A stretch of 9,796 bases of DNA from an uncultured Planctomycetaceae bacterium (lineage in GTDB: Bacteria > Planctomycetota > Planctomycetia > Pirellulales > Pirellulaceae). Position numbers and translations under genes: made by a program. The stretch is taken from positions 1 to 9,796 of the forward strand of contig CAIXSC010000873.1 of assembly GCA_903921945.1 (NCBI GenBank). Reading direction: 5' to 3'. The first letter of the stretch is position 1. The number at the start of each line of letters is the position of its first letter. The notes below the pieces were generated by a model. That model saw only the letters and a list, made by a program, of their open reading frames with translations. It was not told where the DNA came from and searched no databases. This document shows positions 6,329 through 9,796 of the stretch, in pieces.

Positions 6329-7674
6329 ACGGTCGCCGCCGACTTACCGTTCGAGCAAGTCGCGTTGCAGGCGGGCGATGCGCGCGCGCGCCGTGGCCCG
6401 ATCGCGGTCGCGGACCGTTCGAGTCCGGTCAGCACTTCGGAGTAGCGTTCGAGCCGTTCCAGTCCGAGGTCCCAGCCGGCGGCGTAGTAGCGATCGTAAG
6501 CCAGCAGCGGCTCGCCAGCGGACTCGGCGGCCCGGGCTTGTTCCATCCAGTAGTCATGGACGCGATCGCGCAGCGGCTGTGGATGGTCGTCCAAAAACAG
6601 CCGCAAATAGGGATCTCGCAGGAATTGATTCGGAAGCAGATCGCGAAGTTGTTCCAGTCGAGCGGCGGAGAACTTCGCCAGCCGCTCGGCCGCCCAATGC
6701 GTGCGGAACGGAACGGTGTGATCCGCGAACAGCGGCGCTCGCAGGCCAGCCAAGTAACGCTGCGCCGCCAGATGCGGCTCACCGCGCCGTTCGGCCGCCC
6801 AGCCCGCGATGTCAAAGGCCCAGCCCATGTCGTGGCGTTCGGCCATGACCAGCAGCGCGAGCCGTTCCGCTTCCTGCCAGTTTTGATCGAGCAGTTCGGT
6901 TTCGTTGGAAGTGAAAAACGCGGCCAGCCGCTGGCGGTCGGCGGCCGGGATCGCGGCCGTATCGAACATCCAACGCACGTAATCCGGTTCCCAGGCAATG
7001 CCGAGGCGCTGAGCGACTCGGAAATCGCTGCGGGTTCGCAGCCCGCAGTCCAATTGGGCCAGCACGCTGTCGCGTGCGAGCGCCCAGCGGGCCAAGCCTT
7101 CGGTCGCCAATCGGCGGCGAAGCGCCGTTGGCGCCCCGTCGCGGATCGCTGGCCAGTCGGCGTCGGCCAGACCGGCTTGCCGCCAGCTCCAGGCGGCGTG
7201 CGTGTCCCAAGACGAATTGTCGGAGGCTTCGCCGAACGAACCGTGCGCGGCGGACTGCGGAATCTGTTGCGAAGTGGCGGAAGCCGGGGTGTTTTCACAG
7301 CGGGGCGGGGCACGTCGTTCGCGGGCGCGGCAAGCGTCGTAAAGCAGGGCTTCGGCGAGCGTGCGGCCGTAAGGCAGCCAATCGCCGCCGGCGTGTGACC
7401 AGTACAGGCATTCGAGGATGTCGCCACTCGGGCCAACTCGCAGGCAAATCCAATCGCCGTAGGCGTTGCCAATCCACGGGAGCGTGTCCGGCAACATAAA
7501 GCCGGGCCAAATCAATCCGGGCTCTGGCGCAACCAGTTCCTCCGGGGAAAGCGGCTGGTCGAACTCGCCGCCGCCCGCCACTCGCCAACGTTCCTCGTCG
7601 AGCCAATCGTGGACATCGCCGGGAAGCCGCAATTGATAGCGTTCCGAAACGCTTTCCGACCACGAGCGCGGCAT
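6283..7674 (-). CDS. SUKH/SMI1-KNR4-like protein, probable 3' frameshift
   Basis: I cannot assign a function. Residues about 15-112 resemble the SMI1/KNR4 (SUKH) fold: RLPGDVHDWL (16-25), LPWIGNAYGDWICLRVGPSGDIL (65-87) and YWSHAGGDWLPYGRTLAEALL (91-111). SUKH proteins include immunity proteins against secreted toxins as well as housekeeping binding proteins. Residues 115-160 are a Ser/Ala/Pro-rich linker. Residues 160-420 are a helical, Trp/Arg/Leu-rich region without a domain I recognise. After R420 the reading turns into an unlikely tail with three Cys (SPACNATC...RLC) that runs into the 16-bp repeats. A neighbouring frame gives a charged helix beginning RDRDRATARARIARLQ and stops with TAA at 6344-6346, so a base seems to be missing near 6410-6425. 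The ATG (7672-7674) shares its A with the TAA of the LarA-like gene (TAATG), which suggests translational coupling. The SUKH call is by pattern and moderate. Confidence 0.7.
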   Translation of the reverse strand: MPRSWSESVSERYQLRLPGDVHDWLDEERWRVAGGGEFDQPLSPEELVAPEPGLIWPGFMLPDTLPWIGNAYGDWICLRVGPSGDILECLYWSHAGGDWLPYGRTLAEALLYDACRARERRAPPRCENTPASATSQQIPQSAAHGSFGEASDNSSWDTHAAWSWRQAGLADADWPAIRDGAPTALRRRLATEGLARWALARDSVLAQLDCGLRTRSDFRVAQRLGIAWEPDYVRWMFDTAAIPAADRQRLAAFFTSNETELLDQNWQEAERLALLVMAERHDMGWAFDIAGWAAERRGEPHLAAQRYLAGLRAPLFADHTVPFRTHWAAERLAKFSAARLEQLRDLLPNQFLRDPYLRLFLDDHPQPLRDRVHDYWMEQARAAESAGEPLLAYDRYYAAGWDLGLERLERYSEVLTGLERSATAIGPRRARASPACNATCSNGKSAATVSTVRQFAGMPIRLC

Positions 7675-8945
7675 TAGGACACGTCTTTAACCCACGGTAA
7701 ATTGCCTTCGGCGTCAAACGGCAACGGCCGCGGTTCGGTGAGGATTTCCAAGTCCGAGCGACCTCGGGCTTCGTCCAGATACGCCTCGGCGCACTCGACC
7801 TCCCGGACGTCCAGCGTGTTGTGAATCCACTGCAGCCGTGCGCGGGGCGGATCGGTCAAACCGATGGTCGGCAAGGCGGCGTCCAGAATTTCGCGATCCG
7901 ATGCGTAGTCCAGCGGCAGCATCGCGGCGGTCGGGTGTCCGCCCGTCAGGCAGTTGATCCGAGTGATCCGCGCGTCCATCTGTTCCAGCACGCGAGTGCG
8001 GCAGAATTCCGCGATGCCCAGGCCGGTCGCGTTACCGTGCGTTTCGTGTGTGAGGCTGCGGACCGCGATGCGGCGAACCTTGGGGAACTCGTCCTCGCGA
8101 GCCGCATGGTCGTTGTATTTGCGGCCGACGACGTTCGTGTCCATGCCCGTGCCGCTGATGTTCTTGCCAATCTCGTCGATGAACAGGAAGTCGGCGATGC
8201 GGAACGGCAATTTCGGCAGCCAAGCCCGTGCTTTAAGCAGCAGTTGGCGTTCGCGTTCCTCGAAGACGGCCGGGGCCACCGCCTCGATCAGCGCTGTTTC
8301 GTCGTAGGCGTTTTCGACGATCGCCAAGCCGGCCACGATCCGGCAGCGGGTGAGCACTTCGCGAGCGACGCTGCGGAGGATCTGTCCGAAGTTGTAATCG
8401 ATGATCGCTCGATGGTAGATCTTGGCGCCGGCGTGTTTGCCGAGCCCGATCAGCATCATTTTCATCAACCCGCTTTCGATATCGCCAACGAAGCCGGTGT
8501 GGGGTTTCACGCGACCGCAGACCAGCACGTGGTCGGCGCCGAACGCGTGTTTGTCGAAGTGGACGGGAAACCCTTCGGCCGCTTGGCACACGACGACGGT
8601 TTCCATGCTGGCGCGGATGGGGCAGCCGCAAAATTCCTCGGTGATCCCGTACGATTCGATCACCTTCCGTTGGCCTTCGGCGGTGCCGCCGCCGTGGCTG
8701 CCCATGGCTGGCACGAGGAACGGGGAGGCGCCGAGCTTCTGGAAGTGCCGCACGGCGGCTCGCAGGATCCGGTGGATGTTCGCGATCCCGCGACTGCCGG
8801 CGGTGATGGCGACGGTCTGACCCGGCTTGATCCGCTGGCCGAGTTCCAGGCCGGCGAGCTGCGCTTCCACCTCCGCCTCGATGTCCACAACCTGGGGGGC
8901 TTCGAACCGCTGCCTGACGCGGAAGATACGCGGGTAATCGGACAT
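7674..8945 (-). CDS. LarA-like (DUF2088) nickel-pincer-type isomerase homolog
   Basis: This 423-residue protein carries a lactate-racemase (LarA N-terminal, DUF2088) type domain. LarA uses a nickel-pincer nucleotide cofactor to racemise 2-hydroxy acids; wider homologs act on other hydroxy acids or sugar acids. Visible family features are ITAGSRGIANI (47-57), the glycine loop VPAMGSHGGGTAEGQ (78-92) with H84, and RVKPHTGFVGDIESGLMKMMLIGLGKH (145-171), with H149 and K162 or K170 as candidate cofactor contacts. Further on are GKNISGTGMDTNVVGR (260-275) and a His-rich SLTHETHGNATGLG (297-310). It is of LarA-like length, but the His/Lys pattern differs from LarA itself, so it belongs to a divergent group. 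The start is the ATG at 8943-8945 with GGAG 5 nt upstream; an upstream TTG (8963) lacks support. It diverges from rplU and overlaps the SUKH-like gene by one base. No cofactor-synthesis genes (larB, larC, larE) are in the window. The reaction is not proven. Confidence 0.85.
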   Translation of the reverse strand: MSDYPRIFRVRQRFEAPQVVDIEAEVEAQLAGLELGQRIKPGQTVAITAGSRGIANIHRILRAAVRHFQKLGASPFLVPAMGSHGGGTAEGQRKVIESYGITEEFCGCPIRASMETVVVCQAAEGFPVHFDKHAFGADHVLVCGRVKPHTGFVGDIESGLMKMMLIGLGKHAGAKIYHRAIIDYNFGQILRSVAREVLTRCRIVAGLAIVENAYDETALIEAVAPAVFEERERQLLLKARAWLPKLPFRIADFLFIDEIGKNISGTGMDTNVVGRKYNDHAAREDEFPKVRRIAVRSLTHETHGNATGLGIAEFCRTRVLEQMDARITRINCLTGGHPTAAMLPLDYASDREILDAALPTIGLTDPPRARLQWIHNTLDVREVECAEAYLDEARGRSDLEILTEPRPLPFDAEGNLPWVKDVS

Positions 8946-8950
8946 GGAAT

Positions 8951-8954
8951 CTCC
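8951..8954 (-). promoter_or_regulatory. Shine-Dalgarno for the LarA-like gene
   Basis: GGAG on the minus strand, 5 nt before the ATG at 8943-8945. It favours this ATG over the upstream in-frame TTG at 8963. Confidence 0.6.
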
Positions 8955-9248
8955 GAACGGCAATCGGGAGGGTATGTCAGACGGAAAAATCGCTAAGGTG
9001 CGGCGCGAATTTGGCCCGATTCGAACAATCAGTCCAACCAGTCGAATGAGCCCGAACCGGCCAAAATACTCGCGACGGCCGAACGGCCACGAGGAAACCG
9101 ACCGAAAGCGGCTAGCCCGGAGCGGCCAAGTTTCCCCGGAAGGTGGGCGGAAACCCGCGAAAATTGGCCACCGGACTCGACGCCCCCGAATCGATCTAGT
9201 ATTCTTTCGCGTCGATAAGTTAACGCAAGTCGACTCAGGTGCCTAGCT

Positions 9249-9264
9249 TGGACATCGAGGTCCA
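9249..9264 (+). promoter_or_regulatory. Small hairpin in the rplU leader
   Basis: TGGAC, a 6-nt loop ATCGAG, then GTCCA forms a 5-bp perfect stem about 60 nt before the rplU start. It could be a leader structure, for instance for feedback by a ribosomal protein, but a 5-bp stem is easily found by chance. Confidence 0.2.
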
Positions 9265-9324
9265 TAGAACTTCTTGAGCCGTCTTGGGGTGTGTTTCTGG
9301 CCTAACGCTGCGGAAAATCTTGAA

Positions 9325-9639
9325 ATGTACGCGATCATCATTGAAGACGGCCGCCAATATCGGGTTGAGGAAGGCCAGGAACTGATTGTCCACGAGCGTG
9401 AGGCGGAAGCGGGTGCCACGTTGACGTTTGGCAACGTGCTTGCCATTTCCGGTCCGGAAGGGCTCCAGTTGGGCAAGCCGCTCGTCGCCGGTGCTTCGGT
9501 GACAGCGGTGGTGCTGGGCGACGTCGCCGGCCCGAAGCTTGTCGTGCAGAAATTCCGTCGCCGCAAGAACTACCGTCGCCGCACCGGCCATCGCCAGCAC
9601 TACACGAAGGTCCGGATCGACAAGATCGCGACCGCGTAG
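9325..9639 (+). CDS. rplU: 50S ribosomal protein bL21
   Basis: bL21 is a 23S-rRNA-binding protein of the large subunit. The 104-residue length is exactly typical. It opens with MYAIIIEDGRQYRVEEGQEL (1-20), the family's MYAVI..GGKQYRV block. The C-terminal RNA-binding signature KLVVQKFRRRKNYRRRTGHR (71-90) followed by QHYTKVRIDKI (91-101) is canonical. The start is the ATG at 9325-9327; the upstream GGAAA is only a weak ribosome-binding site, and a longer TTG-initiated reading from 9274 adds residues foreign to the family. It is the only plus-strand gene and is divergent from the LarA-like gene. In most bacteria rpmA (bL27) follows rplU; here the next 157 bp contain no such start, so rpmA would lie beyond the window if the order is kept. 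Confidence 0.97.
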   Translation: MYAIIIEDGRQYRVEEGQELIVHEREAEAGATLTFGNVLAISGPEGLQLGKPLVAGASVTAVVLGDVAGPKLVVQKFRRRKNYRRRTGHRQHYTKVRIDKIATA

Positions 9640-9685
9640 GCTGAGGATCGCCGTTCTTCGCACGCATTCGTCTCGCCGCCGCCGT

Positions 9686-9733
9686 CGTTTGCCGTGTAGT
9701 TCGTTTGCCGCGTGGTTCGTTTACCGCCGAGCC
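9686..9733. repeat. 16-bp tandem array, 3 units, after rplU
   Basis: CGTTTGCCGTGTAGTT, CGTTTGCCGCGTGGTT and CGTTTACCGCCGAGCC are adjacent on the plus strand. The first two differ at two positions; the third has diverged. The array is non-coding, 47 bp past the rplU stop. It is followed by a small hairpin, GCCGT-AGGCG-ACGGC (9731-9745), with no T-run, so it is not a standard terminator. Confidence 0.75.
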
Positions 9734-9796
9734 GTAGGCGACGGCCGGGCCGGCATGCAAAACAGCCATCGCGTTACCGAATAGCGCCTGCGGATG

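Larger units (their letters stand above)
8946..9324. other. 379-bp divergent spacer, no gene called
   Basis: This spacer lies between the leftward LarA-like gene and rightward rplU and must carry promoters for both. I see a TAGTAT -10-like hexamer (plus strand, in GATCTAGTATTC near 9200) and a short hairpin at 9249-9264, but no clear -35 box. Short open frames on both strands have no recognisable protein features. A GTTCGAATC string on the minus strand mimics a tRNA T-loop, but the flanking bases do not pair. Confidence 0.4.

Noticed and set aside
5847..6848. Plus-strand frames reading through the 16-bp array as MPANW/AGEL-type peptides
   Set aside because: The 16-bp unit shifts frame every copy, so the peptide is not a true repeat. 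Flanking residues are Arg-rich shadow sequence.
7821..8996. 391-residue plus-strand open frame opposite the LarA-like gene
   Set aside because: Antisense shadow. The minus strand carries the recognisable DUF2088 motifs.
9015..9045. tRNA T-loop-like GTTCGAATC on the minus strand
   Set aside because: Flanking bases do not form a 5-bp T stem, and no acceptor or anticodon arm can be drawn around it.
8944..9246. 100-residue plus-strand open frame in the divergent spacer
   Set aside because: It is highly basic and Pro/Arg/Ser-rich, has no ribosome-binding site or recognisable motif, and starts on top of the LarA-like start codon.
9731..9745. Hairpin GCCGT-AGGCG-ACGGC as an rplU terminator
   Set aside because: The stem is only 5 bp and no T-run follows. 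rplU is normally cotranscribed with rpmA, so a terminator is not expected here.

Overview
The window looks like a chromosomal stretch from a planctomycete, probably of the Pirellulales type. The evidence is high-GC DNA, a bL21 that starts MYAIIIEDGRQYRV, a secreted protein with an ACPFC motif just after its signal peptide, a lipoprotein-export-type ABC pair with Ala/Ser/Gly-rich insertions, and abundant short tandem duplications in the spacers. This assignment is inference from style, because no rRNA or other phylogenetic marker is present apart from bL21 and SmpB. I see no insertion sequence, integrase, CRISPR array, tRNA or phage gene.

Layout: everything from 1 to 8945 is transcribed leftward (minus strand). 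In transcription order it holds a LarA-like (DUF2088) nickel-pincer-type protein (7674-8945), a SUKH/SMI1-KNR4-like protein that overlaps its stop by one base (6283-7674), an RraA/HMG-aldolase family protein (5463-6131), SmpB with a long low-complexity N-terminal extension (4701-5417), an ABC ATPase (3592-4494) and its FtsX/MacB-type permease joined by an ATGA overlap (1889-3595), a secreted conserved hypothetical (376-1539), and the start of a small DUF4190-like membrane protein (1-218, cut by the window edge). Only rplU (bL21, 9325-9639) is on the plus strand. It diverges from the LarA-like gene across a 379-bp spacer, and rpmA would be expected just beyond the right edge.

Functional links: the ABC ATPase and permease surely form one transporter. 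The LarA-like and SUKH-like genes look translationally coupled. The RraA-like and LarA-like enzymes could both act on hydroxy-acid or sugar-acid substrates, but the sequence does not prove a shared pathway. SmpB and bL21 are housekeeping translation genes.

Points worth a second look: (1) eight separate short tandem-repeat arrays, where units inside genes are multiples of three (15, 18) and units in spacers include 11 and 16; (2) a probable one-base frameshift near 6410-6425 in the SUKH-like gene, beyond which the current reading frame runs into a 16-bp repeat array; (3) the roughly 90-residue extension on SmpB; (4) the LarA-like/SUKH coupling. I found no clear new multi-gene system. Most of the window is ordinary chromosomal content.
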